From positions 1-36,427 of the forward strand of contig DAINBB010000014.1 of assembly GCA_036733165.1 (NCBI GenBank): 36,427 nt of DNA, in the 5' to 3' direction. Numbering within the stretch: the stretch's first letter is position 1; each line of letters begins with the position of its first letter. A program made the translations under genes and the position numbers. Below, in pieces: positions 1 through 7,360 of this stretch. This stretch comes from JAFGGT01 sp036733165. Lineage in GTDB: Archaea > Methanobacteriota_B > Thermococci > Methanofastidiosales > NM3. Below the pieces are notes generated by a model. That model saw only the letters and a program-made list of their open reading frames with translations, was not told the origin of the DNA and did no database searches.

Positions 1-2
1 AT

Positions 3-944
3 CCTTCCTACTCATTTGATGTCACCAGCACCGAGATGTCAAGGGAGGTCCTCCCGGGCACAACTGCGACGTTCACGTTCAAGCTGAGGAACATGGGCAA
101 CCTCTCCGACACTTATATCCTTACGGCGCTCACATCCCTCCCGTCCGGATGGACATACGACATCTCCAAAGAGACCGTCACGCTCGAGGAGGATGAACAG
201 ATAACAATAGGCATATCTATAATCGTGCCAGATGACTCTGCCGGCAGCCTGGAAGGCACGGTGACCCTAACGATAAAGTCCACAGGCAGTCAAGAGTCGG
301 AGATCCTGAACTTCAACGTCAACACAGTGGAGGAGCAGAACAAGTTCGTGCTCTTGGAACTGATCACATCGGCGAATTGTGTATATTGCCCCTTCGCTGA
401 AAATGCCATGGAAGACATATTGTTATACTATCCTGGCAAGGTGGTCGTGTTGGAGTACCATGTCAACGACGCCCTCCAGACATCCTTCTCGTCAGAGAGG
501 ATATCAAAATACAGCGTGGGTGGATATCCTGTCGCCATGATCGATGGCAATAAGAAGATCTCCGGAGGCAATTCCAACACGTACAACGAATACGCCTCGG
601 CTGTTGAACTGAATCTTGCGGAAGACCTGTTGGTAAGGATACAGGCCACGATGACTGATTCCGTACTAGAACCTGGAAAAAAGGTCATCAACGCATTGAT
701 CAAGCCGCAGGGAATAGACTCGTCCACCAGCGTGGATGTGGTGTTCGTTTCCTATAGGAATGGAGTTTCTATATCCTCAAAGACCTACAATTATGTGACA
801 ATCGATGGTTTTGAGACCAGAATATCGTCATTTGATGGCATTGAGAGCGTTACCGTCACCCTGGACGTGCCAGATGATGGCGGTGTTGTCATCATTGTCC
901 AGGATTCCGAAACGAACGAAGTGTACCAGTGCGTGATGCTTTAG
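3..944 (+). CDS. Secreted protein with NEW3/CARDB-like and Omp28-type thioredoxin-like domains (5' partial)
   Basis: The reading frame is open to the left edge, with codons in frame from position 3, so the true start lies outside the window and the ATG at 36 is internal. The first ~100 visible residues form a beta-rich Ig-like module of the NEW3/CARDB type (motif LPGTTATFTFKLRNMGN), common in archaeal surface proteins. From about residue 115 the protein resembles Omp28-related domains: a strand FVLLELITSANC, a CxxC pair in NCVYCPF, and further on GGYPVAMIDG, the cis-Pro-like element of a thioredoxin fold. The CxxC suggests disulfide exchange outside the cell; that function is inference. Signal peptide and any membrane anchor are not visible here. 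The gene stops at TAG 942-944, and no terminator was recognised. Confidence 0.75.
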   Translation, partial: PSYSFDVTSTEMSREVLPGTTATFTFKLRNMGNLSDTYILTALTSLPSGWTYDISKETVTLEEDEQITIGISIIVPDDSAGSLEGTVTLTIKSTGSQESEILNFNVNTVEEQNKFVLLELITSANCVYCPFAENAMEDILLYYPGKVVVLEYHVNDALQTSFSSERISKYSVGGYPVAMIDGNKKISGGNSNTYNEYASAVELNLAEDLLVRIQATMTDSVLEPGKKVINALIKPQGIDSSTSVDVVFVSYRNGVSISSKTYNYVTIDGFETRISSFDGIESVTVTLDVPDDGGVVIIVQDSETNEVYQCVML

Positions 945-1061
945 GGTATCTCTACCATTGTTCGGGCCAGTCCGGTATCAAGATAAATTTTGGAATGTCT
1001 GTGCGACATTGTACGCCTAAAGATCAACCTTAAGAGAATAAATAGACTCTATAAACAAAAG

Positions 1062-1073
1062 ATATATTTATAT
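1062..1073 (+). promoter_or_regulatory. TATA box for the winged-helix regulator gene
   Basis: The stretch TATATTTATAT is centred about 23 nt before the ATG at 1091, in an A+T-rich 50 bp. This is the spacing of an archaeal promoter that starts transcription at or next to the start codon, so the mRNA is probably leaderless. Confidence 0.6.
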
Positions 1074-1090
1074 ACTTCAAGTACATTATA

Positions 1091-1516
1091 ATGATACGTG
1101 TAAACATGGAAACCCTGAAGGCCGAACTTTCCGAGTTGAAGAACGAGATCATTGAGATAAAGAACATGTTGCTCTCAAACGGCAGGGAACTTGGTTATGA
1201 TCAGATAAAGGACATTGAACTTGAGGAAAGTGTTTGTGCAGACTTTTTCAAGGCGCTCTCGAACGAGGAGAGGATAAAGATACTCAAATCCCTCTCCAAG
1301 GACGACCAGTATTTCGCCCAGCTCAAGGAGATAACTGGTCTGGACCACAGCCCCTTGAGGTTCCATCTGACAGTGCTTATGGAAGTGAACCTAGTTGGGC
1401 AGGAAAGATTCAGGGGAAAGTACTCCATAACCGAGCTTGGCAAACAGACTCTCATCATTGCCAGTACGTTCTTTAGACTTATGAAAGATGAGGTGTATTT
1501 GGATGAGAAGACATAA
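1091..1516 (+). CDS. Winged helix-turn-helix (ArsR-like) transcriptional regulator
   Basis: 141 aa. Residues ~5-35 are a heptad-like coiled coil (METLKAELSELKNEIIEIKN). A winged helix follows at ~50-125: FFKALSNEERIKILKSLS is the typical ArsR helix 1, LKEITGLDHSPLRFHLTVL is the recognition region, and LVGQERFRGKYSITELGK is the wing. No cysteine metal site is evident. The start at 1091 is chosen because a TATA box lies at leaderless spacing; the ATG at 1106 is an alternative. The 3' end overlaps the start of the downstream membrane-protein gene, so the two are probably co-expressed and may form a regulator and sensor pair; that link is inference from position. Confidence 0.8.
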   Translation: MIRVNMETLKAELSELKNEIIEIKNMLLSNGRELGYDQIKDIELEESVCADFFKALSNEERIKILKSLSKDDQYFAQLKEITGLDHSPLRFHLTVLMEVNLVGQERFRGKYSITELGKQTLIIASTFFRLMKDEVYLDEKT

Positions 1517-3104
1517 TATCAAAAATTATATTCATAATATAGGTGGAGTTTTCTTCTTTTTGTGGTTGATGGCCCTGGCCACGGACATCCTTGGCAAGTA
1601 TGAGTACAAGGAGGAATTCCTTATCATTGCCTTCGCCCTCTGGGTGTTTGGTTCCTTCGTTGGAGGATTCGAGACCAGAAGAGAGATAAGAAAGAATCTC
1701 TCCTCCGCATTTAGAAAGGCTGGTACGACACTGTTTGGCATATGGATAATATTACTGATATTCAATTGGATAGGCTGGTTGGGACCAATATGGGAGGGAA
1801 AGGTCAACTTCACGCTCGGTATCTCCCTGATAACCTTCGCCATTAGCTTCACTGTCAGGGCCACCACAATAAAGAACACGAACTGGAGGGTAAGGTCAAC
1901 GTTCTATTCGTTGGGATTCCTAATAGTCCTCTCATGGATATTGATGAAGGTGTTCGACATTTTCATAAAATATCAGGATGCCACCATCCTGGTGGGAATC
2001 GCCGCGCTTGCCGTCGGTTACATCATAGGCGCCTCGAAAAAGACGCATGACTATGACATCTTCGAAGAGAAGGTGGAGAACATATCAAAGGTGATGGATG
2101 AGGTAAGGGATGTGCCCAGGGCAGCCGGACCCATCAAGGTTTTGCAAAAGGACCTTATATTGGGTTCAATAGCCAAGCTAAAGGTAAGGAAAGGTGCCAT
2201 CTTCGTCGATATGGAAAGGGATGGGGAAAAATGCGGCAAGGTCTTCTTTGGCGAGGGCAATTACAAGATAACGTCCAATTACTTCTCAAAGAAACAAAAC
2301 TTCATAGGCATGTGCCACGCGAAGGGCAATGATTGTTCAGACCCCAACACCGATCATCGTATGGCAACGGAAGAGGACCTGGAGGGCCTTGGACTTGAAA
2401 AGGATGACATCATGGAGCTCTCGAACATCTTCGTGAAAGGAGAAAAGAACAGTTCCATGAAGTTGGAGGACCTCAAAATAATGATAACGAAGGGTAAGAA
2501 GAAGACAGAGATAGACCTTCCCTTCTTCAAGGTGTTGGAGGGTGTGGATGGTGACTATGTCAAATTTGGATCGATAGAAATCGCAGACCTCAAGGGCAAA
2601 GGCTCCCATATCAAGATAGGGGGGAAGGAATATATTGACAAGGATAACGGGTTCGAGAGCCTTGAGAGCTATCCCTTCGCATTTGATATACTGACGACCG
2701 AAGGAAGCACATACTTGGGATTTTCCGATGAAAATGTCCTTCTCGAGTCGAGTGAACTGTACTATAAGAAGAAAGGCAGTGACGAGACCGTTAAGTGCGG
2801 CGACCTGGAGTTCACGAAGGCAGATGAAAGAGAAAGGCTGAACACGGACGACATCGAGATGTACATCAATAACAGATATTTCCTAAGGTACATGTCAAGG
2901 AAGTTTGAGCTCTCTGTCGAGGATTCTCACATTTCATACGAGTTCGGGAACAAGACGCTGGAAATCGACGACCCAGAGACCTCGAGGGTCATCAAGGACG
3001 TCATGAGGCAGTCCATGCCCCATATAGTGAAAGACCTCATGGACGATTCAAAGGTGCTGCTCAATGAGTTCATAATGCAGGTGACGGGTGAACTGGAAGG
3101 GTGA
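1503..3104 (+). CDS. Six-span membrane protein with large soluble C-terminal region, unknown function
   Basis: 533 aa from ATG 1503. An in-frame ATG at 1488 exists, but GAGGTG (1490-1495) lies 7 nt before 1503, which makes 1503 the better start. It overlaps the end of the regulator gene by 14 nt. Residues ~15-190 contain about six hydrophobic segments (for example FLIIAFALWVFGSFVGG, LFGIWIILLIFNWIGW, ATILVGIAALAVGYIIGAS). The remaining ~340 residues are soluble and mixed beta/alpha, with repeated short strands and charged turns, ending in a helix. I recognise no family and no catalytic motif. The topology (membrane domain plus cytoplasmic beta-rich region) and coupling to a winged-helix gene would suit a membrane sensor or scaffold, but this is not shown. 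Confidence 0.75.
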   Translation: MRRHNIKNYIHNIGGVFFFLWLMALATDILGKYEYKEEFLIIAFALWVFGSFVGGFETRREIRKNLSSAFRKAGTTLFGIWIILLIFNWIGWLGPIWEGKVNFTLGISLITFAISFTVRATTIKNTNWRVRSTFYSLGFLIVLSWILMKVFDIFIKYQDATILVGIAALAVGYIIGASKKTHDYDIFEEKVENISKVMDEVRDVPRAAGPIKVLQKDLILGSIAKLKVRKGAIFVDMERDGEKCGKVFFGEGNYKITSNYFSKKQNFIGMCHAKGNDCSDPNTDHRMATEEDLEGLGLEKDDIMELSNIFVKGEKNSSMKLEDLKIMITKGKKKTEIDLPFFKVLEGVDGDYVKFGSIEIADLKGKGSHIKIGGKEYIDKDNGFESLESYPFAFDILTTEGSTYLGFSDENVLLESSELYYKKKGSDETVKCGDLEFTKADERERLNTDDIEMYINNRYFLRYMSRKFELSVEDSHISYEFGNKTLEIDDPETSRVIKDVMRQSMPHIVKDLMDDSKVLLNEFIMQVTGELEG

Positions 3105-3123
3105 GTCCTTTATTTTATAAGCA

Positions 3124-3135
3124 ATCTTTTTAAGC
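3124..3135 (+). promoter_or_regulatory. TATA-like box for the HypE-like gene
   Basis: ATCTTTTTAAGC lies about 26 nt before ATG 3156, the spacing expected for a leaderless archaeal transcript. It follows the stop of the preceding gene by about 20 nt, and its T run may also help terminate that gene. Confidence 0.5.
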
Positions 3136-3155
3136 ATTTATATGAAGTCATTTCC

Positions 3156-4103
3156 ATGCGATCCGGAAAGGTCCCCGTGAACACCTTAAAAAGGATAGTG
3201 ATGTCCTCTATGGGGAAATGGCCCGAGGGACTTGTCGTGGGGCCAAAGATAGGCGAGGATGCCGCTGTCATTGAAACAGAGAACGGTTATGAGGTAATTG
3301 CCAGCGACCCTGTGACGGGAGCCTCGAAGAACATAGGGTATCACGCGGTTTACGTGAACTCCAACGACATAGCGGCCACGGGTGCCGATCCAAGGTACAT
3401 GACGGCGATAGTGCTCTTGAGGGAGCACGCCAGCGAAGAGGAGCTGCGCGACATAATGCACCAGATAAACACCGCATGCGAGGATATCGGCGCATACCTG
3501 ATCGGGGGACACACTGAGATGGTGCCGGACCAGAAGACGAATATCATCTGTGGCACCATGTTCGGATGGACCAGCAGATACGTCCCGACCTCAGGGGCGA
3601 GACCGGGCGACAGCATATTGTTGACAAAGGGCGCGGGAATAGAGGGAACGTCGATACTCGCGCATGAGAGGGCGGATGAGCTCTCCGAAATGCTTGGGAA
3701 GGACCTGGTGGACAACGCCAAGGGATACTCGAAGAAGCTCTCCATACTTTCCGAGGCCAGACTGATAAGGGACCTTGCAACCTCGATGCACGATCCTACG
3801 GAAGGCGGTGTGGCAGGAGCTCTCAACGAGATGGCAATAGCCTCGGGTTTCGGATTCGATGTCGACACCTCCAAGATTCCGGTGTCCCGTGAGACAAGGG
3901 AGATATGTGCCCATTACTCCGTTGATCCATTGAATCTCATCAGCTCCGGCACACTGATGGCCACCATACCTGAAAGAAACACCAAAGACGCGGCGTCGCT
4001 CCTGGAAGGTGCCTCGATACCTTACTCTTTCATTGGGAAGATAACGGAGAATGGCAGGAACCTCCCGATGCCGGAGATGGACGCCTTGTGGGAGATAATT
4101 TGA
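3156..4103 (+). CDS. HypE-like AIR-synthase-related protein (PurM/ThiL/HypE superfamily)
   Basis: 315 aa. The N-terminal domain has VGPKIGEDAAVIETENG, the metal/ATP loop of the AIR synthase superfamily, then VNSNDIAATGADPRY and GGHTE. The C-terminal domain has MHDPTEGGVAGALNEMA, the HypE/SelD/ThiL-type motif. HypE dehydrates the thiocarbamoyl group on its C-terminal cysteine (ending PRIC) to make the cyanide ligand of NiFe hydrogenase. This protein instead ends MPEMDALWEII and has no terminal cysteine, and no hydrogenase or other hyp gene is near. It is therefore probably an ATP-dependent enzyme of the same fold with another substrate. ThiL (thiamine phosphate kinase) is a less likely alternative on motif grounds. 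Confidence 0.8.
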   Translation: MRSGKVPVNTLKRIVMSSMGKWPEGLVVGPKIGEDAAVIETENGYEVIASDPVTGASKNIGYHAVYVNSNDIAATGADPRYMTAIVLLREHASEEELRDIMHQINTACEDIGAYLIGGHTEMVPDQKTNIICGTMFGWTSRYVPTSGARPGDSILLTKGAGIEGTSILAHERADELSEMLGKDLVDNAKGYSKKLSILSEARLIRDLATSMHDPTEGGVAGALNEMAIASGFGFDVDTSKIPVSRETREICAHYSVDPLNLISSGTLMATIPERNTKDAASLLEGASIPYSFIGKITENGRNLPMPEMDALWEII

Positions 4104-4112
4104 ATAGCGATA

Positions 4113-4123
4113 TTTTTTTATAG
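4113..4123 (+). promoter_or_regulatory. TATA box for the ECF transporter operon
   Basis: TTTTTTTATAG is centred ~25 nt before ATG 4144 in a 40-nt spacer, so the transporter operon can be transcribed on its own as a leaderless mRNA. The T tract could also act as the U-rich terminator of the preceding gene. Confidence 0.55.
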
Positions 4124-4143
4124 AAATATCATAGACTCCTTCC

Positions 4144-5133
4144 ATGGCATCGAAATATTACTTTTCCACCAGGGACCTTGTGCTAATAGCCGTCATATCC
4201 TCCCTCGGGGGGGTTTTGTCCACCTATGTGGGATATCTTGGCAATATGCTGAACAATCTCTTCGGAGTGCCTTTCGGTGCCGGCCAGTTCATGGCTGGAT
4301 TGCACATTTTCTGGATAATGTTGGTTTACGGCCTAACTAAGAAAAAGGGAACCGCCATCCTCGCCGGATTCCTCAAGGGTTTCGTGGAATTCCTCACAGG
4401 GGGAAAGCTGGGCATCCTGGCCGTTGCGCTGACGGTTTTCCAGGCGGCGATCATCGATATCGCGTTCCTGTTCATCTCAAATCCCAAGGCAAAGATGTAC
4501 GCCCTTGTGGGTGGGATATCGACCGGTGCGAACATCTTGTTCTTCCAACTGGCCTTCGCGACCTATGATGCATGGCCCCTCTTCCTGGCGCTCTCCGCCG
4601 TGGCATTCATATCTGGCGTCATATTCGCCGGACTCTTCGCAAAGTCCGTGGTTGACCTGATAGAAGAGGACAAACCCCTGGAGAGAAGCGCGCTGAACAT
4701 CAAAAAGGTCATCACCATAGGGCTCATATTCTCACTCGCCTTCGGTGCCGCATACTACCAGTTAGGGAGACCGGACGGCAATGTTCTGAACATAACCGGA
4801 AATGTGGAGAACGAGCTCTCGATCTATTACGCGGACTACGAGGACGAGCTGATGGTCGTGAACACCGAGATGGTGGGAACGTACCAATACGAACCCCCTA
4901 AGGACTATGAAGGGATCCCTATCCGGCTCTTGATAGACGAGGCAGGACCCAAGGGCGATAAGTTAATAGCCATAGCGAGCGATGCCTATAGGGTAGAATT
5001 CGACCTTGACGCACTCCTGGAAATAGAGAACGCCATAATAACCTTGGATGACAATGGCGATTTCCGTATGATCATCCCTGGTCGCGAGGCGGGCGAATGG
5101 GTCAGGATGCTTATAGAGTTGAGGATAGAGTGA
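4144..5133 (+). CDS. ECF transporter S component (YkoE-like) fused to an extracytoplasmic SUOX-like domain
   Basis: 329 aa. Residues 1-~190 are five or six membrane segments of the substrate-binding S component, with a small-residue/aromatic pattern (FGAGQFMAGLHIFW, GFLKGFVEFLTGGKLG) reminiscent of the YkoE family (thiamine or hydroxymethylpyrimidine uptake in bacteria). After a further membrane span (~193-212) the last ~115 residues form a soluble domain. Its pattern, including YEGIPIRLLIDEAGP, IAIASDAYRVEFDL, and a final PG...WVRMLIELRIE, resembles the oxidoreductase molybdopterin-binding (sulfite oxidase) fold. Gene order S, fused A-A, T matches ykoE-ykoD-ykoC. The substrate is not determined. 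Its TGA shares one base with the next ATG. Confidence 0.7.
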   Translation: MASKYYFSTRDLVLIAVISSLGGVLSTYVGYLGNMLNNLFGVPFGAGQFMAGLHIFWIMLVYGLTKKKGTAILAGFLKGFVEFLTGGKLGILAVALTVFQAAIIDIAFLFISNPKAKMYALVGGISTGANILFFQLAFATYDAWPLFLALSAVAFISGVIFAGLFAKSVVDLIEEDKPLERSALNIKKVITIGLIFSLAFGAAYYQLGRPDGNVLNITGNVENELSIYYADYEDELMVVNTEMVGTYQYEPPKDYEGIPIRLLIDEAGPKGDKLIAIASDAYRVEFDLDALLEIENAIITLDDNGDFRMIIPGREAGEWVRMLIELRIE

Positions 5134-6617
5134 TGATAAGTATCAAGGACTTTTCCTTCAAATTCAAAGGTTCCAAAGAAAGGATACTCGATGACGTGAC
5201 GTTGGAGATATCCCCGGGCGAGTTCATGCTGGTCACGGGCCCGTCAGGATGCGGCAAGTCGACACTGTCCCTCTGTATAGCCGGATTCTCAAGGGAGCTG
5301 GGCGAACCCGAGGGCAGCATCCTCGTTGATGGAAAGAACGTGATCGACGGAAACGTTTTCGAATCGTCTTCCCTTGTGGGGATAGTGCAGCAGGACCCCG
5401 AATCCCAGCTTGTGGCGCTGACCGTCGAGGAAGAAGTATCCTTCGGGCCGGAAAACCTTAATCTCAGCCACGATGAGATCGAGGAGAGGATAGGTTGGGG
5501 ACTGAAGATGGCGAAGGCGGACCATCTCAGAAAAAGGGCCACATACGAGCTTTCAGGCGGAGAGAAACAAAAGATCGCCCTGGCGTCCATGCTGGCCATG
5601 AGACCGAAGGTGTTGATATTTGATGAACCTACCTCCAATCTTGACCCCGTCGCCACCAAAGAGATATTCGATTCCATCATATCGTTAAAAAGGGATACTG
5701 ACATGACGATAGTGGTCATGGAACACAAATTACAATCATTGATAAGGTACGCCGACTCCATGATCAGGATGGAAGATGGCAGGATCACCGCCAGTGGGTC
5801 CCCTGACGAGGTACTGTCGACCAAGGACCTAAAGGAATATGGCATGTGCAGCCCATTGAAAGGTGAGGCCAAGGACCTAGAGATGAGATACGGTTCGGTC
5901 ATCCTAGAGATCGATGATATCAGTTTCTCCTACGGGGACAGGGACGTGTTAAAGGAAGTGTCCTTCAAGGCGCGCGAAGGCGAAATGATATGCATAATGG
6001 GAGAGAACGGATCTGGGAAGACCACATTCCTTTACACCATACTGGGATTCCTGAGACCCGATGAGGGCAGTGTACGGGTCATGGGCAAAGAGGTCAGGAA
6101 AAACAGCATCTCGTCCAACGCCAGGAACGTTGGTCTCGTCTTCCAAAATCCCAATCATCAGATATTCGAGGACAGTGTGGAGAAGGAGATACAGTTTGCC
6201 GCAAGGAACTTCGATGTAAGACCTCCAGACACGGGGGAGTTCCTTGAAAGGTTCAAGCTTCCCGTCGACAAGGACAAGAAACCGTTCAAGCTCAGCTTCG
6301 GCCAGAAAAGAAGGCTCAATGTCGCCTCCGTATGTTCCTATGGACCCAAGATCCTGATGCTCGATGAGCCGTTCATAGGCCAGGACTTCAAGAATGCAAC
6401 TAATCTTGTCCAGATACTGGATGACATCAGGGATGATGACAATCTTATCATGTTCGTGTCCCATGACCCAAGGATGATATCACAGTACTGCACCAGGATA
6501 GTCTTCTTCGAGGACGGACGGATAATCTATGATGACAGCCCTGAGAACGTTTTCAATATGATGGAGAGGGACAATAGGAACGAGTTCATTCCGAAGGGCA
6601 TGGGGGAATGCACTTGA
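5133..6617 (+). CDS. ECF transporter ATPase with two fused ABC domains (EcfA-EcfA')
   Basis: 494 aa, starting at ATG 5133, which overlaps the upstream TGA by one base and has GAGGAT about 7 nt before it; an ATG at 5097 in the same frame lies inside the S gene and is rejected. Domain 1 has Walker A GPSGCGKST (~36-44), signature LSGGEKQK (~139) and Walker B VLIFDEPTS. Domain 2 has Walker A GENGSGKTT (~290), signature LSFGQKRR (~387) and Walker B ILMLDEP (~408). Both carry Q-loops typical of ECF ATPases (QQDPESQLVALTVEEEV; FQNPNHQIFEDSVEKEI). It should hydrolyse ATP on the cytoplasmic face to drive the S and T membrane parts. Both domains look catalytically complete apart from the less usual LSFGQ signature. 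Confidence 0.93.
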   Translation: MISIKDFSFKFKGSKERILDDVTLEISPGEFMLVTGPSGCGKSTLSLCIAGFSRELGEPEGSILVDGKNVIDGNVFESSSLVGIVQQDPESQLVALTVEEEVSFGPENLNLSHDEIEERIGWGLKMAKADHLRKRATYELSGGEKQKIALASMLAMRPKVLIFDEPTSNLDPVATKEIFDSIISLKRDTDMTIVVMEHKLQSLIRYADSMIRMEDGRITASGSPDEVLSTKDLKEYGMCSPLKGEAKDLEMRYGSVILEIDDISFSYGDRDVLKEVSFKAREGEMICIMGENGSGKTTFLYTILGFLRPDEGSVRVMGKEVRKNSISSNARNVGLVFQNPNHQIFEDSVEKEIQFAARNFDVRPPDTGEFLERFKLPVDKDKKPFKLSFGQKRRLNVASVCSYGPKILMLDEPFIGQDFKNATNLVQILDDIRDDDNLIMFVSHDPRMISQYCTRIVFFEDGRIIYDDSPENVFNMMERDNRNEFIPKGMGECT

Positions 6618-7360
6618 TCACCTTTCAGAACCGGGGCACGGTGCTGGAATCGTTCCATCCAGTGTTGAAGATGGTGGTCCTTGTTACCTACTGCGTTGCA
6701 TTGTTCATGTCGGATGACCTTTTTAGGACCGCCCTTCTCCTGGGGCTGTTAGCCCTGATGTACATTATGGCAAGGCTCTCGCCCAGAAGGCTTGGAGGAT
6801 TAAGATTCATAATAACCCTATCACTCTCCCTTGTTCTCATAAACGTGTTGTTCACAAGGGACGGGGACCCCCTTATTAAATATCATTTCTTGCTGATAAC
6901 GAGAGAAGGCATAGAGAACGGGATCCTAAAGGCGTCCCTTTTCGTGGGTGTGATATTTTCGAGTATGCTGTTCGTTTCCACCACCAACACGAGCCAGTTC
7001 GTCAACGGGATCATGCAGATAGGAGTTCCCTACAGGTACGCATACATGATAGTCACCTCCATGAGCCTGGCCCCGGTCTTCCAGATAGAGGCGTCCACAG
7101 TAAGGAACGCCCAGGTGGCCAGGGGCTTGAGGATAGATGCGGGAAGCGTCGGAAAGATCATGAAGATGGCCAGGTTCACCTTCATACCCTTGATAATGTC
7201 CGCCCTCTCAAAGGTGGATTCCCTGACCATATCGATGGAGGGGAGGGCATTTGGAATATACAAAAAGAGAAGCTACTACAGGAAATGCAGCATGGGCGCA
7301 AGCGATGTCGTTTCCTTTTCGCTGTCCATGGCCGCCCTTTTGCTGATAATCCTGTACTAG
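6608..7360 (+). CDS. ECF transporter transmembrane component (EcfT)
   Basis: 250 aa. It has several hydrophobic spans and the two cytoplasmic coupling motifs of EcfT proteins: AQVARGLRID (~167-176) and SMEGRAFGIY (~207-216), each with the A-R-G-type triplet that docks onto the two ATPase domains. It overlaps the ATPase gene by 10 nt, and GGGGGA immediately precedes the ATG. It completes a self-contained S-A-A-T ECF system (group II-like arrangement with dedicated modules). Its last codons overlap the 3' end of the opposing fttA gene by 4 nt, so termination must occur inside or beyond that gene. Confidence 0.9.
   Translation: MHLITFQNRGTVLESFHPVLKMVVLVTYCVALFMSDDLFRTALLLGLLALMYIMARLSPRRLGGLRFIITLSLSLVLINVLFTRDGDPLIKYHFLLITREGIENGILKASLFVGVIFSSMLFVSTTNTSQFVNGIMQIGVPYRYAYMIVTSMSLAPVFQIEASTVRNAQVARGLRIDAGSVGKIMKMARFTFIPLIMSALSKVDSLTISMEGRAFGIYKKRSYYRKCSMGASDVVSFSLSMAALLLIILY

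Noticed and set aside
3350..3874. 174-aa open frame antisense to the HypE-like gene
   Set aside because: A shadow of the conserved sense gene; no motif, promoter or ribosome binding site.
5111..5902. 263-aa open frame antisense to the ECF ATPase gene
   Set aside because: It lies wholly opposite a strongly supported ABC ATPase, has serine-rich composition typical of the antisense of this codon usage, and has no ribosome binding site or family match.
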